A stretch of 64,000 nucleotides of DNA from Sphingomonas turrisvirgatae (GTDB lineage Bacteria > Pseudomonadota > Alphaproteobacteria > Sphingomonadales > Sphingomonadaceae). The stretch lies in contig NZ_MDDS01000013.1 of assembly GCF_001721295.1 (NCBI RefSeq), positions 186,001-250,000 on the forward strand, written 5' to 3'. Within the stretch, counting starts at the first letter, position 1, and the number at the start of each line of letters is the position of its first letter. Shown one piece after another: positions 33,451 through 42,568 of this stretch. The notes beneath the pieces were generated by a model. That model saw only the letters and a list, made by a program, of their open reading frames with translations, did not search any database and was not told the DNA's origin. The translations under genes were made by a program, and so were the position numbers.

Positions 33451-34446
33451 GTGCTGCGACGATTTACGCGAGTTCAGCTTCGGGGTATTGCGGCAGCGCT
33501 GCTGGCGTCGCTGATCGGCGCCGGCTTTTCCGCGCATGCTGGACTGTCCTCCCTTCAGGCAATCGAACAGCCTGCCGCGGCGCCGCTCGCCACCGGCTAT
33601 GAGGCTGACGATCACTTCCCAGGCTCAGCCTATTATCAGCTGGCGTCGGACGATCCTGGCGAAGCGGCACCGGCCGCAGGCACGACCGGGACGGTCGCGC
33701 TGCCCAGTTCCCCGGTCCCCGAACATGCCGTGCTCGATCCCACGCTGCGCCCCGCCCCGCCCTTTCTGTTGCTTGGCACGGCGCAGGACAAGGCGCGCGC
33801 GCTCGAGTGCCTGACGACGGCGATCTATTACGAGGCGGCGAGCGAGCCCGATGACGGCCAGCGCGCTGTGGCTCAGGTCATCCTCAATCGCGTGCGACAT
33901 CCGACCTTCCCGGCCACCGTCTGCGGGGTCGTCTATCAAGGGTCGGAAAAGACCGTCTGCCAATTCAGCTTCGCATGCGACGGCGCGATGGCGCGCACGC
34001 CGGGCCGCGCCCCTTGGCAACGCGCCGCCCGTGTCGCCGCCGCGGCGCTGAGCGGCGCGGTGTTCGCGCCGGTCGGTATGGCGACGCACTATCACACCTA
34101 TGCCGTGACCCCTAGCTGGAACCGCTCGCTCGTGATGACCGGCGTCTTCGGCGCGCACTTCTTCCATCGCTGGAAAGGCTATTGGGGGACCGGCGCTGCG
34201 TTCACCCAGGTTTATCGCGGTGGAGAACCCTATCCCGGACCCAAGCCGCCAATGGTTGCGGCGGTGCTTCCTGTCGTGCCCGCGCTTCCGGTGCCGCCCC
34301 CGCCGGCCAGTCCAGCGGCGCGCACCGACAAAGCCGCGGTGCAGCGCGAATATGTGCAGAGTGGCGACGTGCTGCCGGCCTATGCGGCGCAATCCGAGTC
34401 GCAGATCCTGGACAAGTGGAAGGACAGCGGAAAGCCGATCCGCTGA
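33451..34446 (+). CDS. SleB-type cell wall hydrolase
   Basis: 331 residues from GTG. Signal region (IAAALLASLIGAGFSAHA), then a low-complexity linker, then a hydrolase_2 domain from about residue 115: AIYYEAASEPDDGQRAVAQV with catalytic-type Glu, LNRVRHPTFPATVCGVVYQG and QFSFACDG. SleB-like enzymes are lytic transglycosylases acting on peptidoglycan. The C-terminus is rich in Pro/Ala and ends with a hydrophilic tail. A clear start codon is hard to fix; no strong ribosome site is evident. Confidence 0.85.
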   Translation: MLRRFTRVQLRGIAAALLASLIGAGFSAHAGLSSLQAIEQPAAAPLATGYEADDHFPGSAYYQLASDDPGEAAPAAGTTGTVALPSSPVPEHAVLDPTLRPAPPFLLLGTAQDKARALECLTTAIYYEAASEPDDGQRAVAQVILNRVRHPTFPATVCGVVYQGSEKTVCQFSFACDGAMARTPGRAPWQRAARVAAAALSGAVFAPVGMATHYHTYAVTPSWNRSLVMTGVFGAHFFHRWKGYWGTGAAFTQVYRGGEPYPGPKPPMVAAVLPVVPALPVPPPPASPAARTDKAAVQREYVQSGDVLPAYAAQSESQILDKWKDSGKPIR

Positions 34447-34453
34447 CACGAAA

Positions 34454-34480
34454 CGGCCCCCGCCGGCTGGGCGGAGGCCG
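34454..34480. terminator. Hairpin between SleB gene and a convergent small gene
   Basis: CGGCC at 34454-34458 pairs with GGCCG at 34476-34480 around a GC-rich centre that partly pairs. No long T-run follows, so its role as a terminator is uncertain. Confidence 0.4.
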
Positions 34481-34502
34481 TCATCGTCCTGTCAGGCCGG
34501 AT

Positions 34503-34832
34503 TTAGCGGCGGCGTTCCCAATCGCGGCGCTCCCAGCGGATACGCTGCGCCAGCCGGTCGAAGCGGTTGTCGAGATCGCGACGCTCCCGCACGGTGAGGC
34601 CGGGGGCCGATCGACGGTAACGATTTTCGAGCTGAACGAGCGAGCGGAACTCGGCCCGCAGATTCGCTGCCTCGCGCCGGTTGAGCTGACCCGAACGTAC
34701 GCCCTGGTCGATGCGCCGCTCGAGCTGTGCCTGGCGCTGGTTGACGCCCCACCAGCCCTGCTGCGCCGAAGCGGCGGGAATGGCGGTGGCCGCGATGCCG
34801 AGGCCTGCGATCATCAGTGCGATCTTCTTCAT
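34503..34832 (-). CDS. Exported Arg-rich small protein, unknown function
   Basis: 109 residues. A signal peptide (MKKIALMIAGLGIAATAIPA, cleavage at ASA) and a highly charged mature part with repeated heptads such as LERRIDQGVRSGQLNRREA and ENRYRRSAPGLTVRERRD suggest a helical, coiled-coil protein in the periplasm. I do recall similar proteins in sphingomonads. The strand converges with the SleB gene. A second Arg-rich exported protein lies about 450 bases further on. Confidence 0.7.
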   Translation of the reverse strand: MKKIALMIAGLGIAATAIPAASAQQGWWGVNQRQAQLERRIDQGVRSGQLNRREAANLRAEFRSLVQLENRYRRSAPGLTVRERRDLDNRFDRLAQRIRWERRDWERRR

Positions 34833-34928
34833 GGCTTTACTCCTCGCTTACAAAGTTGGCGGCCGTTCGTTCGGCCTGAAAGCAACCTGGGGGCGAACTG
34901 TCGCAGCAGTTTCACGGTTCGCAGGCGG

Positions 34929-34950
34929 ATGTGTCGCGAGGTGTCGCGAA
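34929..34950. repeat. Short direct repeat, GTGTCGCGA
   Basis: GTGTCGCGA occurs at 34931-34939 and 34941-34949, in the 193-base gap before the small membrane gene at 35026. Each contains the palindrome TCGCGA. It could be a regulator site, but nothing else supports that. Confidence 0.25.
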
Positions 34951-35025
34951 CACCCTCCCCTTGTTCATCTTCTCACCCGACTGTCGTAACTTGATAAAAC
35001 ACCCGAAAGACTCCATGTTACCGCC

Positions 35026-35247
35026 ATGCTGAACCTCATCTCGCTCATTGTCGGCGTCGTGACGCTTCCGATCATGCTCGTCGGGCTCGTTCCATTGCTG
35101 GGATGGATCAACTATCTCGTCATTCCGATGGCGATCGTCGGCCTGGTGCTGGGCGTGCTGTCCAGCTCGAACACCGGGCGCAACCTCAACATCGTCGTGT
35201 TGATCATCGGCGCGGTCCGCCTGTCCCTCGGGGGTTTCATCTTCTGA
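35026..35247 (+). CDS. Small integral membrane protein
   Basis: 73 residues with two membrane helices (LISLIVGVVTLPIMLVGLVP and IVVLIIGAVRLSLGGFIF) and a central hydrophobic region (YLVIPMAIVGLVLGVL). Very small proteins of this type are common in alphaproteobacteria; the function is unknown. It ends at TGA just before a hairpin that serves both it and the convergent gene. Confidence 0.75.
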   Translation: MLNLISLIVGVVTLPIMLVGLVPLLGWINYLVIPMAIVGLVLGVLSSSNTGRNLNIVVLIIGAVRLSLGGFIF

Positions 35248-35253
35248 TGAAGA

Positions 35254-35276
35254 GGGGCCGGTCACCCGGCCCCTTC
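35254..35276. terminator. Bidirectional hairpin terminator
   Basis: GGGGCCGG at 35254-35261 pairs with CCGGCCCC at 35266-35273 with a 4-base loop, between two convergent genes. T-rich flanks are short, so strength is uncertain. Confidence 0.55.
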
Positions 35277-35280
35277 CCGG

Positions 35281-35835
35281 TCAGCGGCAGCGCACGTTGC
35301 CGCGATCGATCGAATTGCCGAGCGCCGCGCCGCCGGCTGCGCCGAGCAGCGTGCCGAGCAGGCCCGATCCGCGGCTGGACAACGCATTGCCCAGCAGGCC
35401 GCCGGCAACACCGCCGACGATGAGACCGGTCGTGCCGTCCTGGCGGCGGCAGTAATAGCGGCCGTCGCGGCCGGCGTAGATGCGATCCTGCCGAGTCAGG
35501 CGCCGCTCCTGATAATAGCGGCCATCGCGATAATACTCGTCAGCATAATAGCGACCGCCGGGGCCCGGCCGGTTCCAGTCGTAATTGCGAGCCTGTCGCC
35601 AGTCGCGGCGATCGTCGCGGTAATCGCGGCGGGCATCGCGCACCTCGCGCCGATATTCACGTTGCGCTTGCCTGACCTCCCGAGGGCTGTCGGCCTGGCG
35701 CAGGTCGCGGCGATAGTCGCGCTGCGCGTCGCGCACTTCGTCGCGATATTCCTGGCGCGGGGCCTGCTGGGCCATTGCCGGTATCGGCGCAATGGCTACC
35801 GATGCCATGACGGCCGCAAGGATGGAGTTACGCAT
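35281..35835 (-). CDS. Glycine-zipper protein with Arg/Asp repeats
   Basis: 184 residues. A signal peptide (AVMASVAIAPIPAMAQ) precedes a repeated charged region with three copies of a VRDAQRDYRR-like unit (VRDAQRDYRRD, VRQAQREYRRE, VRDARRDYRDD), then a Tyr-rich segment (YYADEYYRDGRYYQERR) and a glycine-zipper tail (LIVGGVAGGLLGNALS and LLGTLLGAAGGAALG) of the 17 kDa surface antigen (Rick_17kDa) type. It probably inserts into or bridges the outer envelope. The start at 35835 (MRNSIL) is preferred over an upstream ATG at 35901. Confidence 0.8.
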   Translation of the reverse strand: MRNSILAAVMASVAIAPIPAMAQQAPRQEYRDEVRDAQRDYRRDLRQADSPREVRQAQREYRREVRDARRDYRDDRRDWRQARNYDWNRPGPGGRYYADEYYRDGRYYQERRLTRQDRIYAGRDGRYYCRRQDGTTGLIVGGVAGGLLGNALSSRGSGLLGTLLGAAGGAALGNSIDRGNVRCR

Positions 35836-35931
35836 GCTACGCTCCTGTCTCTGATAGGCCGGTAGAACGGCGGAGCGGATGGCAGGTTGCGTGAACAGCA
35901 AACTACCCTGCGTTCATCCGCCAGCCAGCTT

Positions 35932-36756
35932 TCAGATCCGAGCGGTGCCTGGATAGGCGAACAGCAGATCGGCATCGGCCGACGCGTCGAGCACGGCCGA
36001 TCCGGTGATCGCCACGCATTCGCCAGCACGCCATGCAACGCTATCCACCGTGCCGGTACCGCGCACCGGCACCAGCCAACCGGTCACGTCATCCGGCAAG
36101 CGGAAGGCACGCTCGCCGCCGGGCCAGCGTTCAAGCACGAACTTGGGTCCTTCGACCAGGATCGTGCGCCCCGCCGCGACTTCCCCCGGCATCGGCGCGG
36201 GGACGAATGGCCGTGCGTCCGATACCGCGACTCCGTCCTCCAGGTGCAGTTCGCGCGAGCGGCCATAGTCATAGAGGCGATAGGTCGTTTCGCTGTTTTG
36301 CTGGATTTCGATCAGCGTGATCCCCGCGCCGATCGCATGCACCGTGCCGGAAGGGGCATAGAAAAAGTCCCCGGCCTTGACCGGCTTCCAGTCGAGCAGC
36401 TGCTCGATCGACCCGTCCAGCGCTGCTGCGCGCAGGCGTTCGGGATCGATCGGCTCATGGGTACCAAGCGCGATGGTGGAATCCGGCTCCGCGTCGAGGA
36501 TGACCCAGCATTCGTCCTTGCCACGCGGCAGGCCGCGAGCATGCGCCTGGTCGTCGTCGGGATGGACCTGAACCGACAGCTTCTCGCTGGTGAACAGATA
36601 TTTGACGAGCAGGTCGGGCGTGCTGTCACCCGGCGACTGGAACCAGACCTCGCCGACGGAATCGCCGTCCGGCGCAGGGTCGTCGAAGCCCGGCCACAGC
36701 TTGTGCCGGCCCCACGGCTTTTCGACCCGATGCGTCTCCAGGAGCTTGGCAGGCAT
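35932..36756 (-). CDS. manA: Mannose-6-phosphate isomerase, class I
   Basis: 274 residues. Zinc-dependent aldose-ketose isomerase linking fructose-6-phosphate and mannose-6-phosphate, feeding mannose and fucose polysaccharides. Visible features are KPWGRHKLW near the N-terminus, the zinc-site block VKYLFTSEKLSVQVHPDD, GKDECWVILDAEP and GTVHAIGAGITLIEIQQNSE. The start at 36756 has GGAGG at 36763-36767; the frame continues to 36966 but without conservation. Divergent from bamD with a 121-base shared control region. No other polysaccharide gene is adjacent. Confidence 0.93.
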   Translation of the reverse strand: MPAKLLETHRVEKPWGRHKLWPGFDDPAPDGDSVGEVWFQSPGDSTPDLLVKYLFTSEKLSVQVHPDDDQAHARGLPRGKDECWVILDAEPDSTIALGTHEPIDPERLRAAALDGSIEQLLDWKPVKAGDFFYAPSGTVHAIGAGITLIEIQQNSETTYRLYDYGRSRELHLEDGVAVSDARPFVPAPMPGEVAAGRTILVEGPKFVLERWPGGERAFRLPDDVTGWLVPVRGTGTVDSVAWRAGECVAITGSAVLDASADADLLFAYPGTARI

Positions 36757-36877
36757 TGATCCTCCATATGTTCGAATCGCGGCGTAACGCTTCGAAGCTG
36801 GGTCGTGATCCTTGGCCGCGCAAGCGAGGCCAAAAAACATTTCGCGCGGCCGCGACGCTCGGCTAAGAACGCCGCCT

Positions 36878-37741
36878 ATGCGTATCTTTTCCACCCGTCC
36901 GCTCGCACTCGTTCTGGTCGCGTCGCTCGCCCTTCCGCTGGCCGCCTGTAACCGCGGCGGCGGCACCCGCGCCGACCTGCCTTATGTCGCGCGGGACGTC
37001 GGCACGCTCTACACTGCGGCGAAGGACAGGCTCGACACCGGCCAGTACAAGCTTGCCGCTGCGCTGTTCGACGAGGTGGAGCGCCAGCATCCCTATTCGA
37101 TCTGGGCGCGGCGCGCGCAGCTGATGGGCGCTTTCGCTTATTATCTGGACAAGAACTACACGCAGTCGATCCAGTCGGCGCAGCGCTTTCTGGCGGTGCA
37201 CCCGGGCAATCGCGATGCGCCCTATGCCTATTACCTGATCGCACTAAGCTACTACGAGCAGATCAGCGACGTGACGCGCGATCAGAAGATCACGCAGCAG
37301 GCGCTGGATGCACTGGGCGAACTCAATCGCCGCTATCCCAACACCCGCTACGCCGCCGACGCCCGGCTCAAGATCGACCTGGTGCGCGACCATCTCGCGG
37401 GCAAGGAGATGGAGATCGGCCGCTATTACCAGACCAAGGGCCAGTGGCTCGCCTCGGTCATCCGTTTCCGCAACGTGATCGACACATACGAGACCACGAC
37501 CCACACGCCCGAGGCGCTGATGCGGCTCACCGAAAGCTATCTGGCGCTTGGCGTGAAGGACGAAGCGAAGAAGGCCGCCGCCGTCCTGGGAGCGAACTAT
37601 CCCGGCACGCAGTGGTATGAACGCGCCTATGAGCTGGTTCAGAAGCATGGCGAGCCGGTCCCAGTGCCTGTGGCGACCGAGCCGACGCCGGCGCCAGCCG
37701 CCACGCCGGCTCCGGCGGCCACCCCCAGCCCGGCGACCTGA
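36878..37741 (+). CDS. bamD: Outer membrane assembly lipoprotein BamD
   Basis: 287 residues. A lipobox (LALPLAACN) marks a lipoprotein facing the periplasm. The mature part has five TPR-like helix pairs, beginning near AAKDRLDTGQYKLAAALFDEV and containing HPYSIWARRAQLM. With BamA it inserts beta-barrel proteins in the outer membrane. The C-terminal Pro/Ala-rich tail (TPAPAATPAPAATPSPAT) is longer than in Escherichia coli and is common in this lineage. recN follows after 59 bases, probably on one transcript. Confidence 0.95.
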   Translation: MRIFSTRPLALVLVASLALPLAACNRGGGTRADLPYVARDVGTLYTAAKDRLDTGQYKLAAALFDEVERQHPYSIWARRAQLMGAFAYYLDKNYTQSIQSAQRFLAVHPGNRDAPYAYYLIALSYYEQISDVTRDQKITQQALDALGELNRRYPNTRYAADARLKIDLVRDHLAGKEMEIGRYYQTKGQWLASVIRFRNVIDTYETTTHTPEALMRLTESYLALGVKDEAKKAAAVLGANYPGTQWYERAYELVQKHGEPVPVPVATEPTPAPAATPAPAATPSPAT

Positions 37742-37800
37742 ACGCTGGCGCTGACCATTCGCCCCTCCCAAGGCGGAACAAAACAGGGTAACAGCGCGCG

Positions 37801-39462
37801 ATGCTGACCGCGCTATCCATCCGCGACGTGGTGCTGATCGAGGCGCTGGACCTTGAGTTCCGCGCCGGTCTTGGCGTGCTGACGGGCGAAACCGGCGCCG
37901 GCAAATCGATCCTGCTCGATTCGCTCGGTCTCGCCCTGGGCGCGCGCGCCGACAGCGGGCTGGTGCGTCAGGGAGCCGTGCAGGCAGTCGTCACGGCAAG
38001 CTTCGAGCTGGCCGACCCGCCCGCCGTGGCCGGATTGCTTGCCCATAGTGGTCTTGATTTCGACCGTTCCGAACCGCTCACGATCCGTCGCATCGTCAAG
38101 GCCGATGGCGGCAGCCGCGCGTTCGTCAACGATCAGCCGGCGTCGGCCGGGCTGTTGCGCGAACTGGGGCCGCACCTGGTCGAGATCCATGGCCAGCATG
38201 ACGACCGCGGCCTGCTCAACCCCCGTGGGCACCGCACGCTGCTCGACAGCTTCGGGAAGCTGGATATTGCCGCCGCCGCGGCCGCCCATCGCGCGTTTCG
38301 CGATGCAGAAGCCGCGCTGGCCGAAGCCCGGGCGACCCAGGAAACCGCCGTGCGCGATCGCGAATGGCTGGAGCATGCCGTCGCCGAACTGACCGCGCTC
38401 GCGCCGGTCGCGGGCGAAGAAGCGCAACTTGCCGAGCGGCGCGCGGGCATGCAGCGTGGCGAGAAGATCGCGTCCGAGCTTCAGGCCATCGCCGACCTGC
38501 TCGATGGCGGCGACGGGGCGCTCACGCGGCTGCGCCAGGCGGCCCGCGTGCTCGATCGAGTTGCCGAGGGGCATCCCGCGCTCGCCGAGGCGCTTGCCGC
38601 GCTCGACCGCGCGCTGATCGAGGCCGATGGCGCGCAGGACAAGGTCGGCGAAGCTGCCGAAGCGCTCACGTTCGACCCCGCCCAACTCGAAGCGGACGAG
38701 GCACGCCTGTTCGAGCTTCGCGGAATCGCCCGCAAACATCGTGTCCAGCCCGACGATCTGGCCGAACTTGCCGAAACGCTCGCCAGCCGCCTGGCTACGA
38801 TCGAAGGTGGCGAAGGCGCGATCACCCGGCTCGAAGCCGCGCTGGCGACCGCCGAAGCGGGCTATATCGCCGCCGCCGAGGCGCTGTCGGCAACGCGCGT
38901 CGCGGCGGCCGCCCGCCTCGACGCCGCGGTGGCCGCAGAACTGGCGCCCTTGAAGCTTGACGCCGCGCGGTTCCGCACCGTGGTCGAACCGCTGCCACGC
39001 GATCAATGGGCCGCCGCCGGGCGCGACCGGGTCGAGTTCGAAGTGTCGACCAACCCGGGCGCACCGTTCGCGCCGCTGATCAAGATCGCATCGGGCGGCG
39101 AGTTGTCGCGCTTCATCCTGGCACTCAAGGTCGCGCTTGCGGAAGAAGGTGGCGCACGAACGCTGATCTTCGACGAGATCGATCGTGGCGTGGGCGGCGC
39201 GGTGGCGAGTGCGATTGGCGAACGCCTTGCCCGCTTGTCCGAAAGCGCGCAGCTTCTGGTGGTCACGCACAGCCCGCAAGTCGCGGCACGCGGCGGCCAG
39301 CATCTGTTGATCGCCAAGCGCCATGACGGGCTGGTCACACGTACCGGCGTACGCATGTTGAGCGATTCGGAGCGCCGCGAAGAGATCGCGCGGATGCTGT
39401 CGGGTGCGCAGATCACGGACGAAGCGCGCGCGCAGGCCGAACGGCTGCTGGAAGCGGCGTAA
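37801..39462 (+). CDS. recN: DNA repair protein RecN
   Basis: 553 residues. An SMC-like ATPase for double-strand break repair: Walker A GETGAGKSILLDSLGLALG near residue 35, a long central coiled-coil and the C-terminal signature region (SGGELSRFILALKVAL) with Walker B LIFDEIDRGVGG near 459. Expression is normally LexA-controlled; I saw no clear SOS box, though the family box differs in alphaproteobacteria. It follows bamD, an arrangement known in several proteobacteria. Confidence 0.95.
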   Translation: MLTALSIRDVVLIEALDLEFRAGLGVLTGETGAGKSILLDSLGLALGARADSGLVRQGAVQAVVTASFELADPPAVAGLLAHSGLDFDRSEPLTIRRIVKADGGSRAFVNDQPASAGLLRELGPHLVEIHGQHDDRGLLNPRGHRTLLDSFGKLDIAAAAAAHRAFRDAEAALAEARATQETAVRDREWLEHAVAELTALAPVAGEEAQLAERRAGMQRGEKIASELQAIADLLDGGDGALTRLRQAARVLDRVAEGHPALAEALAALDRALIEADGAQDKVGEAAEALTFDPAQLEADEARLFELRGIARKHRVQPDDLAELAETLASRLATIEGGEGAITRLEAALATAEAGYIAAAEALSATRVAAAARLDAAVAAELAPLKLDAARFRTVVEPLPRDQWAAAGRDRVEFEVSTNPGAPFAPLIKIASGGELSRFILALKVALAEEGGARTLIFDEIDRGVGGAVASAIGERLARLSESAQLLVVTHSPQVAARGGQHLLIAKRHDGLVTRTGVRMLSDSERREEIARMLSGAQITDEARAQAERLLEAA

Positions 39463-39508
39463 CCGCCGACTGCTTGCCAAGCGCAATCCACTCTGCTCAC
39501 TTCGGCGG

Positions 39509-41257
39509 ATGCGCATCCATCTCAGCCTCGCCGCCGCCCTGCTCCTCACGACGTTGCCCGCCTCGGCCGGACCGGCCGAGGACTTCAAGGCATTGCTCGA
39601 CGAGCATTGGGAATGGTCGATGCGGGAAAACCCGCTCACCGCCTCGTCGGTCGGCGATCGGCGCTACGACGCCGAACTCGGCGACTTCAGTCTGGAGGCT
39701 GCCGATCGCCGCGCAAAGCAGTCCGCCGCCTTGCTCAAGAAGCTGGAAGCCATTCCCGATGGCGGCCTGTCGACCCAGGACCGGACGAGCAAGGCGATCC
39801 TGCGCCGCATGCTGCGCGAAGACATCGAGGAAGCTGGCTTCGGCCAGCGGATGATCACCTTCTCAAGCTACTCCTCCCCTTGGCAGTGGGTAGCCGGGCT
39901 TGGGGAATCGACACCCTTCCGCACGCGCGTCGATTACGAAAGTTATCTGAGCCGGCTCGAGAAATTCCCCGCCGCCAACGATACCGTGCTCGCCATCACG
40001 GCGCGCGGCGTGAAGGAGGGCTATGTCCAGCCTTGCGTCGCGGTATCGGGGATCGAGGGGGCGATCCGCGGCGTCATCGCTGCCGATCCGGCGAAATCGC
40101 GCTTTTACGCGCCGTTCGCCGCCGCCCGGCCGGCGGCGGTTACTGAGGCCGAATGGTCGACGCTGCAAACCCGCGCGCAAACCGTCATCACCGCTCGCCT
40201 GAACCCGGCCTATGCCAAGGCGGCGGATTACATGGTGCGCGACTATCTGCCCAAATGCGCCAAGGCAGTCGGTGTTTCGAACCAGCCGCGCGGTCGCGAT
40301 TACTACGCGCTTCAGATCCGGCGGCAGACCACGACCGACCTCAGCGCCGAGCAGATCCATCAGATCGGGCTTTCTGAAGTCGCGCGCATTCGGGCCGAAA
40401 TGGACGGCGTCGCGAAGTCCGCCGGCTTTCCCGACCGCGGCGCCTTCGTGAACGACCTGCGCACCAACCCCAAATATTATGCGGCCACACCCGAAGCGCT
40501 GATGCAGGCAGCGGCGCGCATCGCCAAGACGATCGACGGCAAGATGCCGGGGCTGTTCGTCCGCCTGCCTCGCCTGCCTTATGGCACCAAGGAGATCCCG
40601 GCCGAGATCGCCGAAGGGACGACCACAGCCTATTACATGCCCGGCAGCCCGGCGAACGGCATTGCCGGATTCTACTTCGTGAATACCTCGAAGCTGGACC
40701 AGCGCCCGCTGTACGAGCTGCCTGCGCTCACCGTGCATGAGGCGGTGCCGGGCCATCATCACCAGATCGCGCTGCAGCAGGAACTCGACCTGCCGCTGTT
40801 CCGTCGGCACCTCACCGGCTTTACCGCCTATGTCGAAGGCTGGGGCCTGTATGCCGAGCGGCTGGGGATCGAGATGGGGCTGTACGATACGCCCGACAAG
40901 CAGATGGGGCGGCTGTCGTACGAGATGTGGCGCGCATCCCGGCTGGTGGTCGACACCGGCATCCATGCCAAGGGCTGGACGAAGGAACAGGCGGCCCGGT
41001 TCATGCTGGACAACACCGCACTGTCGGCCGCGAACATCGATGCCGAAGTGAACCGATATATCAGCTGGCCGGGCCAGGCGCTGGGCTACAAGCTGGGCGA
41101 GCTGAAGATCCGCGAGTTGCGGACGCGGGCCGAACAGGCGCTGGGTGCGAAGTTCGACCTGCGGCAGTTCCACGATGCGGTGCTGGATCAGGGCGCGGTG
41201 CCGCTCGATGTGCTGGACGCGCAGATCGAGGCGTGGATCGCGGCGCAGAACAAGTAG
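39509..41257 (+). CDS. DUF885 family (prolyl-oligopeptidase-like) metallopeptidase
   Basis: 582 residues. A signal peptide (SLAAALLLTTLPASA) directs export. The M2-like DUF885 fold shows in LTVHEAVPGHHHQIALQQ, where HExxxxHH-type His/Glu residues (near residue 413) resemble a zinc site; catalysis has not been established here. Neighbouring motifs are WGLYAERLGIE and YISWPGQALGYKLGELKI. The start at 39509 comes 47 bases after the recN stop. Such proteins are abundant in Sphingomonadaceae and are thought to cut small peptides. Confidence 0.9.
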   Translation: MRIHLSLAAALLLTTLPASAGPAEDFKALLDEHWEWSMRENPLTASSVGDRRYDAELGDFSLEAADRRAKQSAALLKKLEAIPDGGLSTQDRTSKAILRRMLREDIEEAGFGQRMITFSSYSSPWQWVAGLGESTPFRTRVDYESYLSRLEKFPAANDTVLAITARGVKEGYVQPCVAVSGIEGAIRGVIAADPAKSRFYAPFAAARPAAVTEAEWSTLQTRAQTVITARLNPAYAKAADYMVRDYLPKCAKAVGVSNQPRGRDYYALQIRRQTTTDLSAEQIHQIGLSEVARIRAEMDGVAKSAGFPDRGAFVNDLRTNPKYYAATPEALMQAAARIAKTIDGKMPGLFVRLPRLPYGTKEIPAEIAEGTTTAYYMPGSPANGIAGFYFVNTSKLDQRPLYELPALTVHEAVPGHHHQIALQQELDLPLFRRHLTGFTAYVEGWGLYAERLGIEMGLYDTPDKQMGRLSYEMWRASRLVVDTGIHAKGWTKEQAARFMLDNTALSAANIDAEVNRYISWPGQALGYKLGELKIRELRTRAEQALGAKFDLRQFHDAVLDQGAVPLDVLDAQIEAWIAAQNK

Positions 41258-41319
41258 AACGCTTCTTTAACCGAAAATCTGTCATCACGCGTTCGGAATT
41301 GGAGCGTGATGACAGCGTG

Positions 41320-42063
41320 ATGACCGGGCGCAAGATCAAGACCTTTGCCGTTCTCCTGCCCCTCGCGCTGACCGCGTGCGGCGGCGGGGACACGCAGCAG
41401 AATATCGCAGCGCTCGACAACGAGATCGGCGTGAACGGCGCCGACCCGGCGCTGATGAGCGCGCTGGGCGATCAGATCATGGTCGATCCACAGCTTGCCG
41501 CCCAATCGAACAAGGACGCGATCCGCCCCCCCAGCCAGCCCTATTCGGCGCAGCTGCCAGCCGAGACGGTTGCCGCCGGCAAGGCCGCGATGCCCAAGGA
41601 CGGCGAGCTGATGAAGGCGCCTGCGCCTACCAAGGCCAGCAGCCAGGCCTTTGCCGCGCAGGAACAGGCGATCACGCTGGGCGGCATGGCCGCGCGGCAG
41701 AAGAACCCGCGCACCGCCGGTTGCGCTGCCAAGCTCGGCTATTCCGCCGGCTGGGCCGCACGGATGCCGGCCGATATGCCGCTTCACCCGCAAGCCCGCG
41801 TGGTCGAGGCCGCGGGCACGCAGGCCGATGGCTGCTCGCTCCGCGCCGTCAGCTTCTCGACCCCGCAGCCGCTGCAGACGATGATCGACTGGTATTACAC
41901 GCGCGCGATGAAGGGCGGCTATTCGGCCGAACATCAGCTGAAGGACGGCCAGCATCTGCTGGGCGGCACGCGCGGGCGCGACGGGGCGGCGTTCGTCGCC
42001 TTCCTTTCGGCGCGCGACGATGGCGGCACCGATATCGACCTGATTGCCGACGGCGCGAAATAA
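41320..42063 (+). CDS. Lipoprotein of unknown function
   Basis: 247 residues. A lipobox (FAVLLPLALTACGGG) suggests a lipid-anchored protein. The mature part is Ala/Gln-rich with a low-complexity middle (QPYSAQLPAETVAAGKAAMP) and a more compact C-terminal half with three Cys (TAGCAAKLGYSAGWAARMP and GCSLRAVSF). I recognise no family but similar proteins are common in sphingomonads. The nearest upstream GTG at 41317 gives one extra residue. It sits between the DUF885 peptidase and the crcB operon, on the same strand. Confidence 0.7.
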   Translation: MTGRKIKTFAVLLPLALTACGGGDTQQNIAALDNEIGVNGADPALMSALGDQIMVDPQLAAQSNKDAIRPPSQPYSAQLPAETVAAGKAAMPKDGELMKAPAPTKASSQAFAAQEQAITLGGMAARQKNPRTAGCAAKLGYSAGWAARMPADMPLHPQARVVEAAGTQADGCSLRAVSFSTPQPLQTMIDWYYTRAMKGGYSAEHQLKDGQHLLGGTRGRDGAAFVAFLSARDDGGTDIDLIADGAK

Positions 42064-42187
42064 TCACGAGCTCTCCCGGGGGGCGGGGCTGAACACTCCG
42101 TCCCCAACTCGAGCATGGCCGCGGCCCGACACTTCACATCGGTAACGCCGCTTTGCCCTTCATGCCGAACCGCGCTAGGGCAGCGCG

Positions 42188-42568
42188 ATGCAGCATCTCC
42201 TTTTCGTCATGCTCGGCGGCGCGGCTGGCGCCGGTGCGCGGCACCTGACCGGTCGCGCGGCTTCAGGGCTGCTGGGTCCAACGTTCCCGTGGGGGACGCT
42301 GGTGGTCAATTTGCTGGGCGGTTTCGCCATGGGCGCGCTGGTCGCGTGGCTGGGGGCGCGCACGAGCGGCAGCAACGAGGCACTGCGCTACCTGCTCGGC
42401 GTCGGGGTGCTGGGCGGCTTCACGACCTTTTCGGCATTCTCGCTCGATGCGGTGCAAATGCTTGAGCGGGGCGACCATGGCCTGGCGCTGGCATACATCC
42501 TCGCCTCCGTCGTCGGATCGATCGCCGCGCTGTTCGCCGGCCTCCAGCTTTCGCGAGCCTTTGCATGA
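42188..42568 (+). CDS. crcB: Fluoride exporter CrcB (Fluc)
   Basis: 126 residues, four membrane helices. Family features: GGAAGAGARHLTGR near the N-terminus, GTLVVNLLGGFAMGAL, and GFTTFSAFSLDAVQML with the pore-lining Phe/Ser/Thr. It exports fluoride as a dual-topology dimer. No fluoride riboswitch was found upstream. It starts a tight operon and overlaps the rluC start by 4 bases (ATGA), so its expression is tied to a pseudouridine synthase. Confidence 0.93.
   Translation: MQHLLFVMLGGAAGAGARHLTGRAASGLLGPTFPWGTLVVNLLGGFAMGALVAWLGARTSGSNEALRYLLGVGVLGGFTTFSAFSLDAVQMLERGDHGLALAYILASVVGSIAALFAGLQLSRAFA

Noticed and set aside
42064..42187. Possible fluoride riboswitch before crcB
   Set aside because: I could not find the conserved pseudoknot sequence elements in the 124 bases; GC-rich stretch only.
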